Assembly: GCA_910585555.1 (NCBI GenBank)
Contig: CAJUFU010000026.1
Coordinates: 1 to 28,148, forward strand
Length of the DNA stretch: 28,148 nucleotides
Direction of reading: 5' to 3'
Origin: an uncultured Lachnospiraceae bacterium
GTDB taxonomy: Bacteria > Bacillota > Clostridia > Lachnospirales > Lachnospiraceae
Below are positions 15,270 through 24,092 of the stretch, in pieces. The notes beneath the pieces are model-generated. The model was not told the origin of the DNA. It ran no database searches and saw nothing but the letters and a program-made list of their open reading frames with translations. The first letter of the stretch is position 1. The number at the start of each line of letters is the position of its first letter. A program made the translations under genes and the position numbers.

Positions 15270-17311
15270 TATGCAGTCACCATCCCAACAGACTGTAATT
15301 CAATGTTTGATTCCACTTCATTGTAGGACACAACCACTAAATCCTTGTAATAATCTTCTGTCAATTTCTTAAAATATGCGCGGACGATCGGCGACGTAAT
15401 CACAATCGGTATCTTGCCCAAGTCTTCCAGCTTCTTCGTCTCTACACCCACAGCATCCATAACTGCCCTGGTCTTAGCCGGGTCAAGCGTCAGGTATGCA
15501 CCCTGTTCTGTCTGCTTCACGCTGGCCATAATCTCCTGCTCCAATTTGGGATCAAGTGTCACCACACTGGTAGTCTCATTGGCCGGGAAGAACTTATTGG
15601 AAATCGCACGTTTCAGACTCTGTCTGACATATTCGGTCAGAATATCCGTATCCCTGGTGGTAGCTGCATAATCCGCAAGCGTCTCAAATATGGTGAGCAG
15701 ATCTCTGATCGAGATACCTTCCCGCAAAAGATTCTGTAATACCTTCTGTATCTCACCAAGCCCAAGCAGTTTGGGTACAAGCTCCTCCACCAAAGAAGGA
15801 TTGGACTCTTTCAGGTTGTTGACCAGGTTCTGTACATCCTGTCTGGTCAGAAGCTCCGCGATATACTGCCTGATCACTTCCGTCAAATGTGTTGCAATGA
15901 TGGACGGCGGGTCCACTACCGTATAGCCCATACTCTCCGCACGTTCTCTCTGCCCTTCCGTAATCCAGATGGCCGGCAGATGGAAGGAAGGTTCAAAAGT
16001 AGGAATACCCGTAATCTCCTCCTCCACATAGCCAGGATTCATGGCCATATAGTGGTCAAAAAGAATCTCACCCTCGCTGACCTGTACGCCCTTTATCTTA
16101 ATGATATACTGGTTGGGATTAAGCTGTATGTTATCCCGCAGACGGATAATCGGCACTACAGTACCAAGCTCCAGCGCGATCTGTCTCCTGATCATGACCA
16201 CACGGTCTAAGAGGTCGCCGCCCTGATTCACATCTGCCAGAGGAATGATACCATAACCAAATTCCAGCTCGATAGGGTCCACCTGCAGAAGGGAAGTAAC
16301 GTTTTCCGGCTGCCTGATCTCCTCTGCCGCCGCTTCTTCCTCGTCCGCCTCATGCTCGATCTCCGCAGTTTCAATGGTTCCTGCCATCACGCGGCCCACC
16401 ACCACAAAGATAAGTCCCAGACCCACAAACACAATCTTGTTAAGAGGGGTTACAATACCCAGTCCCGCAATGACGATACCCACCAGATATAAGACCTTCG
16501 GCACACCGAAGAGCTGTTTCACCAGCACCGTACCAAAATCAGCCTCTTTGGAACCCTTTGTCACCAGAATACCAGTCGCCAAAGAGATCAAAAGAGAAGG
16601 AATCTGACTCACCAGGCCATCACCGATGGTCAGGATGACATACTTATTGATGGCATCCATCACTTCCAGATTCTCACGCATCACACCCATGGCAAAACCG
16701 CCCACAATATTGACAAAAGTGATGATCAGACCCGCCGTAGCATCTCCCTTAACGTACTTTACGGCACCATCCATGGAACCAAAGAAGTTGGATTCATCCT
16801 GAATCTTCTCACGACGCTTCTTGGCCTCATCATCCGTGATGGCGCCCGTATTTAAATCGGCATCGATTGCCATCTGCTTACCAGGCATAGCGTCCAGCGT
16901 AAATCTGGCGGTAACCTCAGCCACACGCTCGGAACCTTTGTTGATGATCATAAACTGTACGATGATCAAAATGATAAACACAATGACACCCACGATCAGA
17001 TCGCCGCCGCCCACATACTGACCAAAGGTCTGTACCACGTTACCGGCATCGCCAGTGGTTAAGATCAATCTGGTGGAAGAGACATTCAGCGCAATCCTGA
17101 AAATAGTTGTAAACAGAAGGATTGTCGGATAGAAAGACATGTTCAATACTTCATTTGCAAACATACAGCCGAACATAATCGTAAAAGCAACCGAAATATT
17201 ACAAGCTAACAGCACATCCAAAAGGCCTGACTTAATCGGTACAATTAACATGATAAACGCGGCAAGCACATATGCGGCCACGCCCATATCGGCTGTCTTC
17301 AATTTTCCCAT
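15269..17311 (-). CDS. flhA: Type III export apparatus protein FlhA
   Basis: FlhA is the large membrane component of the flagellar type III secretion apparatus. It forms the nonameric ring that docks substrate-chaperone complexes and helps use the proton motive force. The 680-residue protein has about eight membrane segments in its first 330 residues. The conserved cytoplasmic loop signature of the FHIPEP family (ARFTLDAMPGKQMAIDADLN) starts near residue 135. A soluble C-terminal domain covers about 345-680. The length matches B. subtilis FlhA (about 677). GGAGG stands a few bases before the ATG. Confidence 0.97.
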   Translation of the reverse strand: MGKLKTADMGVAAYVLAAFIMLIVPIKSGLLDVLLACNISVAFTIMFGCMFANEVLNMSFYPTILLFTTIFRIALNVSSTRLILTTGDAGNVVQTFGQYVGGGDLIVGVIVFIILIIVQFMIINKGSERVAEVTARFTLDAMPGKQMAIDADLNTGAITDDEAKKRREKIQDESNFFGSMDGAVKYVKGDATAGLIITFVNIVGGFAMGVMRENLEVMDAINKYVILTIGDGLVSQIPSLLISLATGILVTKGSKEADFGTVLVKQLFGVPKVLYLVGIVIAGLGIVTPLNKIVFVGLGLIFVVVGRVMAGTIETAEIEHEADEEEAAAEEIRQPENVTSLLQVDPIELEFGYGIIPLADVNQGGDLLDRVVMIRRQIALELGTVVPIIRLRDNIQLNPNQYIIKIKGVQVSEGEILFDHYMAMNPGYVEEEITGIPTFEPSFHLPAIWITEGQRERAESMGYTVVDPPSIIATHLTEVIRQYIAELLTRQDVQNLVNNLKESNPSLVEELVPKLLGLGEIQKVLQNLLREGISIRDLLTIFETLADYAATTRDTDILTEYVRQSLKRAISNKFFPANETTSVVTLDPKLEQEIMASVKQTEQGAYLTLDPAKTRAVMDAVGVETKKLEDLGKIPIVITSPIVRAYFKKLTEDYYKDLVVVSYNEVESNIELQSVGMVTA

Positions 17312-17329
17312 TCCGTTCCTCCTCCTTTC

Positions 17330-18484
17330 TTATACTCGTCCTTGTAAATGATATACGAAAGCAAGCACTTCCGCAACTGCCTGATAAAGTTCAGGCGGCA
17401 CCACACTGCCCACATCCACATTGGCGTACAACATACGGGCAAGGGGTTTGTTCTCCACAATCTCTATGTGATGTTCCTTCGCTGTATCTTTAATCTTCTG
17501 TGCCAGATAATCCGCACCCTTGGCCACCACATAAGGGGCATCGTAAAGCTCCGGTTCATACTTGATTGCCACCGCATAATGGGTAGGGTTCGTAATAACC
17601 ACATCCGCCTCGGGAAGTCTCTGCATCATACGGCGTCTTGACGCCTCCTGCATCCTCTGCCGCTGTTTACTCTTGATCTGCGGGTCACCTTCCTGGTTCT
17701 TATATTCGTCCTTCACTTCCTGTTTGGTCATCTTCATGTCTTTCTTAAACTTGATCTTCTGATAAGCAAAATCAAGCGCCGCGATGAGCATATAGAACAA
17801 CGAGATGCGGATTCCCAGATTTATCACCAGGACGCCCACCTGCGCAATCCCCTGGTACAAAGAAAGCGAATAAAACTGAAAAAGCGGCGGCATATTTTTC
17901 TTTAAATAAGAATATACCACATAGCCGATCAATGAAAGCTTTAAAACGGATTTCAACAATTCCACCAGCGAATTAGGAGAGATGATTCTCTTAAACCCAC
18001 TGATCGGATTGAGTTTATTAAACTTTGGATGAAGCGGCTTTGTTGTCACCTTCCACTTAACCTGCAGAAGATTCGTGACAAATGCCACAATAAACCCCAC
18101 AGCCAAAAACGGCGCCATAATTCCCAGTATTCTGGTCAAAGACTGGATAAACAGATAGTTAAACGTCTGACTCTGCACATAACCGTCATACATCTTGACG
18201 TAGCTTGGTATCTGGGAATAAATATCATAGATATTCCCTACAAAACTGGTCCCCATCCGCTCCATGAAGAAATAGAGTATAATAAAGGCAAAAAGCATCT
18301 CAAAGGCACTGGTCACCTCTTTGCTCTTCGCAACCTGACCCTCATTACGGGCATCCGACAGTTTCTTGGAGGTAGGCTCCTCTGTTTTCTCTCCGCCAGG
18401 TCCATCCTTGGCAAAGAACTGAAGATCATATGTCAGAAGCAATTCCAATTCTACCGCCCTGCCCTTTCTCTGTATGGAAGACAC
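17330..18484 (-). CDS. flhB: Type III export switch protein FlhB
   Basis: FlhB switches export specificity from hook to filament proteins by cleaving itself. The 384 residues comprise four membrane segments (between about 60 and 240) and a cytoplasmic domain with the cleavage motif NPTH at 299-302 (NPTHYAVAIKYEP). The start is uncertain: GTG at 18484, one base after the fliR stop, gives an N-terminus about 16 residues longer than I expect. A TTG at the codon for residue 16 would give a start at LLTYDLQFFAKDG, similar to clostridial relatives, but it has no clear ribosome binding site. The GTG start is kept because GGAGGG lies about 12 bases before it. Confidence 0.95.
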   Translation of the reverse strand: MSSIQRKGRAVELELLLTYDLQFFAKDGPGGEKTEEPTSKKLSDARNEGQVAKSKEVTSAFEMLFAFIILYFFMERMGTSFVGNIYDIYSQIPSYVKMYDGYVQSQTFNYLFIQSLTRILGIMAPFLAVGFIVAFVTNLLQVKWKVTTKPLHPKFNKLNPISGFKRIISPNSLVELLKSVLKLSLIGYVVYSYLKKNMPPLFQFYSLSLYQGIAQVGVLVINLGIRISLFYMLIAALDFAYQKIKFKKDMKMTKQEVKDEYKNQEGDPQIKSKQRQRMQEASRRRMMQRLPEADVVITNPTHYAVAIKYEPELYDAPYVVAKGADYLAQKIKDTAKEHHIEIVENKPLARMLYANVDVGSVVPPELYQAVAEVLAFVYHLQGRV

Positions 18485-18485
18485 C

Positions 18486-19265
18486 TTACATCATTCCCTC
18501 CACAAAAGATACAATCATTCTCTTCATCTGTGTAAACACATAATCAGCCGCCATAGGCAGCATTCTTACTGTTAAAAATAAAATGCCAAGTCCCACCAAT
18601 ATCTTTAACTGCATACCTACCGCAAACATATTCAACTGCGGAGACACCTTAGCCAGCACGCCCAGTACACAGTTTAAAAGAAGCATGGTACAGAAAATCG
18701 GAAGAATAATTCGAAAGCCTATGGTGATATAGTCACCCAAAAACATAATCACGGACTCCATCAGCGCTTCCGTCTTGAAAACTGCACCGTTGATTGGTAT
18801 TAAAGTAAAGGTATCCACCAGCGCCTGTAAAAGATACTGGTACATGCCTGTTATGATCAAAAACAGCGTAAACAGATACTGATAAAAAACACCTGTAAAA
18901 GTAGCCTGCTCTCTGGTCGTCGGATCAAGCAAAGATACCATCGAAAGACCGGCCTCCATATCCGCTATACTTCCCGCAAAGGAGGTCACCGTCGTACAAA
19001 TCTGTGCTCCCCATCCGATCAAAAAGCCTGTCAGAGCTTCCTTCATAACAATCACCGCATAGCCAAGCAGCGTATCATAGACAACGTCACCCCTGTCTAC
19101 CGCATGGAAAATCAGGTATGCCAGAAAGATACTGAAGCCGACTTTCACCCGCCTAGGAACATTGGTCATGCCAAAAAACGGTGCAATATACACAAAACTC
19201 GTAATCCGCACCAGAATCAGCAGGAAATATTCTAAATCTGCATAAGAAAAAGTAAAATTTATCAT
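18486..19265 (-). CDS. fliR: Type III export channel protein FliR
   Basis: FliR is part of the FliPQR export gate. The 259 residues, the same length as in B. subtilis, carry about six membrane segments. The typical features are the N-terminal LEYFLLILVRITSFVYIAPF and the region around VKVGFSIFLAYLIFHAV. The ATG lies 12 bases after fliQ, with only a weak ribosome binding site (GTGGGA), which suggests coupling to fliQ translation. The gene ends ATGATGTAA and flhB starts one base later. Confidence 0.95.
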   Translation of the reverse strand: MINFTFSYADLEYFLLILVRITSFVYIAPFFGMTNVPRRVKVGFSIFLAYLIFHAVDRGDVVYDTLLGYAVIVMKEALTGFLIGWGAQICTTVTSFAGSIADMEAGLSMVSLLDPTTREQATFTGVFYQYLFTLFLIITGMYQYLLQALVDTFTLIPINGAVFKTEALMESVIMFLGDYITIGFRIILPIFCTMLLLNCVLGVLAKVSPQLNMFAVGMQLKILVGLGILFLTVRMLPMAADYVFTQMKRMIVSFVEGMM

Positions 19266-19277
19266 GCGATCCCACTT

Positions 19278-19547
19278 CTATCTGATGTAAGCATTAAAGT
19301 CTGTCCACAGACGAGTCATGTACTCCACCATATTATTTATAATCCAATGACCCATCACAATAAGCCCCAGAAAAATTGCCAGTATCTTAGGCACAAAAGT
19401 GAGTGTCTGCCCCTGAATGGACGTAACCGTCTGGAAAATACTCACGATAAGCCCCACCACCAGAGACACCAAAAGCAACGGTGCCGAGCACTTAATAATC
19501 GTAAAAAGTGCATCCTCTGCGATTGCGGTGACATCATTTATCGTCAT
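19278..19547 (-). CDS. fliQ: Type III export channel protein FliQ
   Basis: FliQ is the small two-helix hairpin component of the FliPQR gate, here of 89 residues, the usual length. Two membrane segments are clear (about 16-40 and 50-75). The sequence between them (SIFQTVTSIQGQTLTFVPK) is the strongly conserved loop of the family. It is preceded by GGAAGGG about eleven bases before the ATG and lies 29 bases after fliP, the usual order. Confidence 0.96.
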   Translation of the reverse strand: MTINDVTAIAEDALFTIIKCSAPLLLVSLVVGLIVSIFQTVTSIQGQTLTFVPKILAIFLGLIVMGHWIINNMVEYMTRLWTDFNAYIR

Positions 19548-19576
19548 GTACTCACATCCCTTCCTCTACCGGCTGG

Positions 19577-20458
19577 TTAGTAATAGAAACTCTCCACCAC
19601 GCCCTTGATCACCAGATACCATCCATCAGCCAATACAAACAAGAGTATTTTAAATGGCATGGAAATGGTGGTTGGCGGCAGCATCATCATACCCATCGCC
19701 ATCAGGGTAGACGCCACAACCATATCAATTACAATAAACGGAATATATATTAGAAACCCTATGATAAACGCTGTTCGAAGCTCATTGATGATAAAACTCG
19801 GCACCAGCACACTCATAGGGATACTTGCCAGTTCCCCATCCCACGCAGTACGGTTAATATCCATAAAGAAAGCGACATCCTTCTTAAGCGTCTGGGTATA
19901 CATAAATTCCCTGACTGGCTGCGCCGCGGCAGTAATCGCTTCCTCCGTCTCCAATTCACCGGCCTCATAAGGCACCACCGCTTCCGTATAAATCTGCGCA
20001 AGCGTCGGCTGCATAATGAAGAACGTCAAAAAGAGCGCAATGCCGATCAGCACCGTATTGGGCGGTGCACTCTGGGTATTGAGCGCCTGCCTTGTAAAAT
20101 GAAGGACAATGATAACCCTGGTAAATGAGGTTAACATAATAATCAGTGACGGCGCAATAGCAATCAGGGTAAGGATCGCCAGAATACGCAAAGCGCCATT
20201 CACACTGCCATTACCATCGTTGTATGTAACCGTCACTGTATTGGCTATATTCAGTTCTGCCAGATCATCGGCATTATCCGATTCTCCCGGCGGATCGATA
20301 TTGGTCCGTTCCGAACTAGTACCGGTAAGATTCGAATCCCGGTAAGGAGTATCGTTTACTGCATAAGCCGTATGTTTCTGACTAAGACACAATATGCCTG
20401 CCACCATTAGCAGGCATATTAATTTTGCTAAATGATATCCGGAAAAATATCTCTTCAT
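19577..20458 (-). CDS. fliP: Type III export channel protein FliP with extended N-terminal region
   Basis: FliP is the main component of the FliPQR export gate. The protein has 293 residues, against about 221 in B. subtilis and 245 in E. coli. It starts with a signal peptide (1-33, hydrophobic core LAKLICLLMVAGILCL, cleavage near YAVND). An unusual polar stretch of about 65 residues (34-100, with SNLTGTSSERTNIDPPGE) follows before the first core segment (RILAILTLIAIAPSLI). The core is conserved (SFTRVIIVLHFTRQALNTQS, ALFLTFFIMQPT). The start ATG overlaps the stop of fliO in an ATGA, indicating translational coupling. Confidence 0.96.
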   Translation of the reverse strand: MKRYFSGYHLAKLICLLMVAGILCLSQKHTAYAVNDTPYRDSNLTGTSSERTNIDPPGESDNADDLAELNIANTVTVTYNDGNGSVNGALRILAILTLIAIAPSLIIMLTSFTRVIIVLHFTRQALNTQSAPPNTVLIGIALFLTFFIMQPTLAQIYTEAVVPYEAGELETEEAITAAAQPVREFMYTQTLKKDVAFFMDINRTAWDGELASIPMSVLVPSFIINELRTAFIIGFLIYIPFIVIDMVVASTLMAMGMMMLPPTTISMPFKILLFVLADGWYLVIKGVVESFYY

Positions 20459-20838
20459 TCGCCTCGCCCGTCTTCTTTTTCCAGAAATTTTTCTTTTTGA
20501 ATTTTGGCCAGCACATCCTTAAACCCGGACAAGCCGCCTGAATTCCCTTCTGAAAAGCATAAATCATCTTTGGGAATCTCCGTTAACATTGTAACACTAT
20601 CTTTGCAGACTGCAACTGCCAAATATTTCTGGCCCACCCTGACAATCTGCAGATACTTATTGTTGGCCATACGGAGTGTCTCAACAATCTCCATATTTGT
20701 GTTCGATGACGCACTTTTCTGGTATCCGCCAATCCACCTGGTGACAACATATGTAATTCCCAGAACGAACACAAACAGAACCAATATCGTCATAAACTGT
20801 ACATAGGAGTCAGTTCTACCCGATACCGTAAGGAACAT
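20455..20838 (-). CDS. fliO: Flagellar export protein FliO (FliZ in B. subtilis)
   Basis: FliO is a bitopic membrane protein that helps the FliP ring form. The chosen start gives 127 residues: one membrane segment (about 14-34, MTILVLFVFVLGITYVVTRW) and a small cytoplasmic beta domain (about 45-95). The segment EIVETLRMANNKYLQIVRVG is typical of FliO. A longer frame would begin at TTG (20850) inside the cheY end and add four residues. I prefer the ATG at 20838, where GTGGG precedes at a workable distance. The gene ends in an ATGA overlap with fliP. Confidence 0.85.
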   Translation of the reverse strand: MFLTVSGRTDSYVQFMTILVLFVFVLGITYVVTRWIGGYQKSASSNTNMEIVETLRMANNKYLQIVRVGQKYLAVAVCKDSVTMLTEIPKDDLCFSEGNSGGLSGFKDVLAKIQKEKFLEKEDGRGE

Positions 20839-20839
20839 A

Positions 20840-21202
20840 TTATCCCACAACCTTCTTCACAGCCTCAAGCACACGGTCAGCCTGGAAAGGTTTTACAATA
20901 AAATCTTTCGCACCGGACTGAATAGACTCGATAACCATCGCCTGCTGTCCCATAGCAGAACACATGATGACCATAGCGCCCGGATCGCCTGCTTTGATTT
21001 TCTTGAGTGCCTGAATACCATCCATCTCCGGCATCGTGATGTCCATCAATACAAGATCCGGCTTAAGCTCGTTGTACTTCTCAACCGCCTTAGCGCCGTT
21101 CTCGGCTTCCCCTGCCACATTGTAACCATTCTTGGTTAGGATGTCCTTGATCATCATTCGCATAAAAGCCGCATCGTCACATACTAAAATATTCTTTGCC
21201 AT
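20840..21202 (-). CDS. cheY: Chemotaxis response regulator CheY
   Basis: CheY, when phosphorylated by CheA, binds FliM and FliY and controls the direction of rotation. This is a single receiver domain of 120 residues with all catalytic positions: Asp9, Asp10, phosphorylated Asp54 (LVLMDITMP), Ser82 (MCSAMGQ) and Lys104 (FIVKPF). Near the start LVCDDAAFMRMMIKDIL is typical for CheY of Firmicutes. AGGAG lies eight bases before the ATG. Its place between fliY and fliO, away from cheA, is the B. subtilis order. Confidence 0.97.
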   Translation of the reverse strand: MAKNILVCDDAAFMRMMIKDILTKNGYNVAGEAENGAKAVEKYNELKPDLVLMDITMPEMDGIQALKKIKAGDPGAMVIMCSAMGQQAMVIESIQSGAKDFIVKPFQADRVLEAVKKVVG

Positions 21203-21222
21203 CTTTCTTCTCCTATTACATA

Positions 21223-22464
21223 TTATTTGATAATTTCAGTTACACGAATACCAAAACTTTCTTCGATTACTACTACTTCACCTTTTGCCACGAACTTACC
21301 GTTTACTAAGACATCAATTGGTTCTCCGGCGATCTTATCCAATTCTATGATCGTTCCCGGCGCAAAATCCAGGATATCTGAAATGGACTTCGTGGTCCTT
21401 CCCAGTTCCACTGTTACCTCCAACGGTACATCTTTGATCAGCTCGATATTCTCCTGACTCTGCATCGGATTGAAATCGTTGGAAAAATTCTGGAACTGAA
21501 CCGGCTGTATATTCATATTAGGCGGCATCTGCATCTGTGGCATCATCTGCATCTGCGGCATTCCCATCTGTGGCATCATCTGCATCTGTGGCATACCCAT
21601 CTGCGGCATTCCCATTTGACTCATATCCATCTGCGGTGCCATCTGCGGCATTCCCATCTGGCTCATATCCATCTGCGGCGCTGCCTGCTGTGGTGCAGGT
21701 GCTGGTGCCGGGGCAGGTGCCGGAGCCGGCGCAGCAGGGGAATCACCCCCCTGATTGTTTATAAAGGTATCATATATTTCCTTTGCAAAATCTATCGGAT
21801 ACAGCTGCATGATGGAAGAATCAACCAAATCATCAATCTGCATACGAAATGCAATCTTGACAAATGTTCCTTCCAAAAAAGCCGCAATATCACCACCGGA
21901 TTTGAAAGCCGTCAAGTCAATCAGACTCGCCTCCGGGGGACTAATATCTATCATCTTGCCAAGCATTGTGGAAAGAGAAGTGGCTGATGACCCCATCATC
22001 TCGTTCATAGCCTCCGAAATCGCGCTCAGATGAAGCTCACCCAATTCGCCATCCGTATTACTTCCGTCACCACCCATCATCAAGTCGGTGATGACCTTTA
22101 CATCATGCTCCTTTAATACTAAAATATTGGAACCATCCAAACCCTGCGTATACTTAATCTGAATAAATACGCATGGCTTCTCATACTCATCTAATACGTT
22201 TTTCCACACCGCCAATGTGACAGTCGGTGTCGATATATCAACCTTACGATTGACAATGGAAAACAGTGTAGTCGCAGAAGACCCCATGCTTATATTAGCA
22301 ACTTCACCAACAGCATCTTTTTCATACTCCGTAAGAAGACTCTCATCCGGCTCCAAACCACCCGATGCCGATGTATCTTCCATCCCAGTATCCCCGTCAT
22401 CGGCTGGTGCATCCATACCGGTCAAGAGTGCATTTATTTCGTCTTGCGATAACATTCCATCCAT
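21223..22464 (-). CDS. fliY: Flagellar switch protein and CheY-P phosphatase FliY (FliN-type C-terminus)
   Basis: FliY is a part of the switch complex and dephosphorylates CheY-P. The 413 residues hold an N-terminal CheY-binding peptide (MLSQDEINALL, 4-14) and a CheC-like domain (about 42-235) with two complete phosphatase sites (Asp50, Glu54, Asn57, Pro80; Ser147, Glu151, Asn154, Pro177). An Ala-Pro tract (244-258) and a Met/Pro/Gln repeat region (264-315) form the linker. The FliN/SpoA domain follows (336-413; LEVTVELGRTTKSISDILDF, VVVIEESFGIRVTEI). The gene begins four bases after the stop of fliM. The linker is longer and more repetitive than in B. subtilis FliY (about 378 residues). Confidence 0.96.
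   Translation of the reverse strand: MDGMLSQDEINALLTGMDAPADDGDTGMEDTSASGGLEPDESLLTEYEKDAVGEVANISMGSSATTLFSIVNRKVDISTPTVTLAVWKNVLDEYEKPCVFIQIKYTQGLDGSNILVLKEHDVKVITDLMMGGDGSNTDGELGELHLSAISEAMNEMMGSSATSLSTMLGKMIDISPPEASLIDLTAFKSGGDIAAFLEGTFVKIAFRMQIDDLVDSSIMQLYPIDFAKEIYDTFINNQGGDSPAAPAPAPAPAPAPAPQQAAPQMDMSQMGMPQMAPQMDMSQMGMPQMGMPQMQMMPQMGMPQMQMMPQMQMPPNMNIQPVQFQNFSNDFNPMQSQENIELIKDVPLEVTVELGRTTKSISDILDFAPGTIIELDKIAGEPIDVLVNGKFVAKGEVVVIEESFGIRVTEIIK
21520..21675 (-). repeat. In-frame Met/Pro/Gln repeat tract inside fliY
   Basis: About 156 bases encode repeated variants of MGMPQM, MDMSQMGMPQM and MQMMPQM, between the phosphatase and FliN domains. At DNA level a unit of the type CATCTGCGGCATTCC and CATCTG recurs many times on the plus strand, with slight variation. 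All steps are multiples of three, so gain or loss of units by slippage would change linker length but not the frame. Confidence 0.8.
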
Positions 22465-22468
22465 GCTT

Positions 22469-23449
22469 CTATTCCCCCTCTCTGATTACCGATGTGACCC
22501 TTACAGCATTTCTGTCTTTGCTGGTACCCGGCAATGCAGTAAACTTCTTTATATTGCCGACATACACATTAAGATCCTGCTCCACTTCGGTATCTAATCG
22601 TATGATATCCCCGACCTGCAGATTGACAAAATCGGTAACCGTTATATTGGTCTTGCCAAGCACTGCCTTGACCGGAACATCCACTCTCTTGATCAGAGCT
22701 CCGATATACTCCTCGAAGTCCTCATCGTTCTGTTCCTGCATATTAGCATACCAGAACTTCGTATTGAGCTTATCCATGACACTCTCCAGTGTGAAAAAGG
22801 GGAGACATACATTCATGAAGCCTTCAACTTCGCCTATCTTAACATTCAATGTTACAATGGCTATCATATCATTCGGTGCGATGATCTGTGCAAACTGGGA
22901 ATTTGTCTCAATCCGCTCCATCATGGGATTGATATCTATCACATTCCTCCATGGTTCCCGCATAAGCTGCATACACACCACCATCATCTTCTCTATGATT
23001 GTCATCTCTATTTCTGTGTACTCCCGGTTCTTCTCCAAGGGGTCACCCGCACCGCCAAGCATCCTGTCTATCATCGCAAATCCAAGCTGCGCCGCTAATT
23101 CTATCAATATTGTACCGCCAAGCGGCTGAAAATTTACGATACCCAAGATAACAGGATTTGAAAGGGCGTTGCTGAACTCCGAGAAAATAACCGTCTCCGA
23201 ACTCGCTACGGATACCTGTACGTTTTTTCTAAGATATACCGGCAGACTCGTGGAAAGCAGCCGTCCGTAATGTTCATATATAATTTCCAATGTACGCAGA
23301 TGCTCTTTGGAGAACTTGGTCGGTCGTTTGAAATCATAGTTCTTCACCTGTTTATCATTGGCATCATTCATATTATCTGCATCTAATTCACCGCTGCTCA
23401 ATGCGGCAAGCAGATTGTCAATCTCGTTTTGAGATAGTACCTCACCCAC
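22469..23449 (-). CDS. fliM: Flagellar motor switch protein FliM
   Basis: FliM is the CheY-P receptor of the switch complex (C ring). The 326 residues begin with the CheY-binding peptide VLSQNEIDNLLAAL (4-17). A middle domain (about 45-240) follows, with LRTLEIIYEHYGRLLSTSLP and the GGAGDPLEKNREYTEIEMTI segment. The C-terminal FliN-like domain (about 250-326) has LGKTNITVTDFVNLQVGDII. B. subtilis FliM has about 332 residues. The start is GTG at 23449 with a near-perfect AGGAGGTGA upstream; no in-frame ATG is nearby, and the CheY-binding peptide requires this start. Confidence 0.96.
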   Translation of the reverse strand: MGEVLSQNEIDNLLAALSSGELDADNMNDANDKQVKNYDFKRPTKFSKEHLRTLEIIYEHYGRLLSTSLPVYLRKNVQVSVASSETVIFSEFSNALSNPVILGIVNFQPLGGTILIELAAQLGFAMIDRMLGGAGDPLEKNREYTEIEMTIIEKMMVVCMQLMREPWRNVIDINPMMERIETNSQFAQIIAPNDMIAIVTLNVKIGEVEGFMNVCLPFFTLESVMDKLNTKFWYANMQEQNDEDFEEYIGALIKRVDVPVKAVLGKTNITVTDFVNLQVGDIIRLDTEVEQDLNVYVGNIKKFTALPGTSKDRNAVRVTSVIREGE

Positions 23450-23488
23450 GAAAAGTTCACCTCCTGTGGTACTTATTTGTTCTAAATA

Positions 23489-24007
23489 CTATCCAAACAA
23501 AATGTCACCGAATGACACGTTATAGATAAACTTGGAATCAAACATTTTCTGTATTCTCTCAAGGATCTCCTGTTTGATCTGCTCCTGATTATTTCTGGCT
23601 TCCTCCACGGTATACTGGGCGAAAACACCGTTAATCTCGTCTTTGATCAAACCTTCCTGCTGACTCAAATCAGAACCATAATCCTTGTAGCCATCTGCCT
23701 TGGTATTGATCGCCAGCGTAATGGAAACGATACAATAGCGGTCTTTATCATCTCCCTCAGCCTTCTTAAGTGGTATGGTCATTTGTTCTGCGAACGAATA
23801 AGTCTCTGTGTCCGCCATCGAAACGACTTCCTCCGCCTCTTCCTCCTGGCCAGACACCAGCTCCAGGTCCAAAGCAGTGGCGATATTGTCTACCAGAGCC
23901 GCGGTTTTCTTAGAAGCGCCTGTCACACTGAACATCATTATCGCTGTCAACACTATATTTACAATCAACAGCGCCAGAATAATAATGGAAATCAGATTTT
24001 TCTTCAT
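23489..24007 (-). CDS. fliL: Flagellar basal body-associated protein FliL
   Basis: FliL is a single-pass membrane protein that surrounds and supports the stator units. The 172 residues contain a short cytoplasmic N-terminus, one membrane segment (about 5-27, LISIIILALLIVNIVLTAIM), an acidic linker (50-65) and the periplasmic/extracytoplasmic FliL domain (about 70-172) ending KFIYNVSFGDILFG, the usual final motif. AGGAG lies about 15 bases before the ATG with further purines between. It follows motB by 85 bases and precedes fliM by 39, as in other clostridial operons. Confidence 0.9.
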   Translation of the reverse strand: MKKNLISIIILALLIVNIVLTAIMMFSVTGASKKTAALVDNIATALDLELVSGQEEEAEEVVSMADTETYSFAEQMTIPLKKAEGDDKDRYCIVSITLAINTKADGYKDYGSDLSQQEGLIKDEINGVFAQYTVEEARNNQEQIKQEILERIQKMFDSKFIYNVSFGDILFG

Positions 24008-24092
24008 AGCCCTACCATTCTCCTTTTACTCACCTTTACCTTTATTCTGAAGTCCGCCGCCATAAAACCGCTTATGCAGACCTTCATGCAGA

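Noticed and set aside
20839..20850. TTG start of fliO inside the end of cheY
   Set aside because: An ATG four codons later has a better-placed purine-rich site and gives the usual N-terminus; kept only as an alternative.
21520..21675. CRISPR-like or mobile repeat array
   Set aside because: The units are short, degenerate, in frame with fliY and encode a coherent low-complexity protein linker.
24004..24087. A 27-codon minus-strand frame (MKVCISGFM...) between motB and fliL, overlapping the fliL start in an ATGA
   Set aside because: It has no ribosome binding site, lies in a normal leader and shows no recognisable pattern. The overlap looks coincidental.
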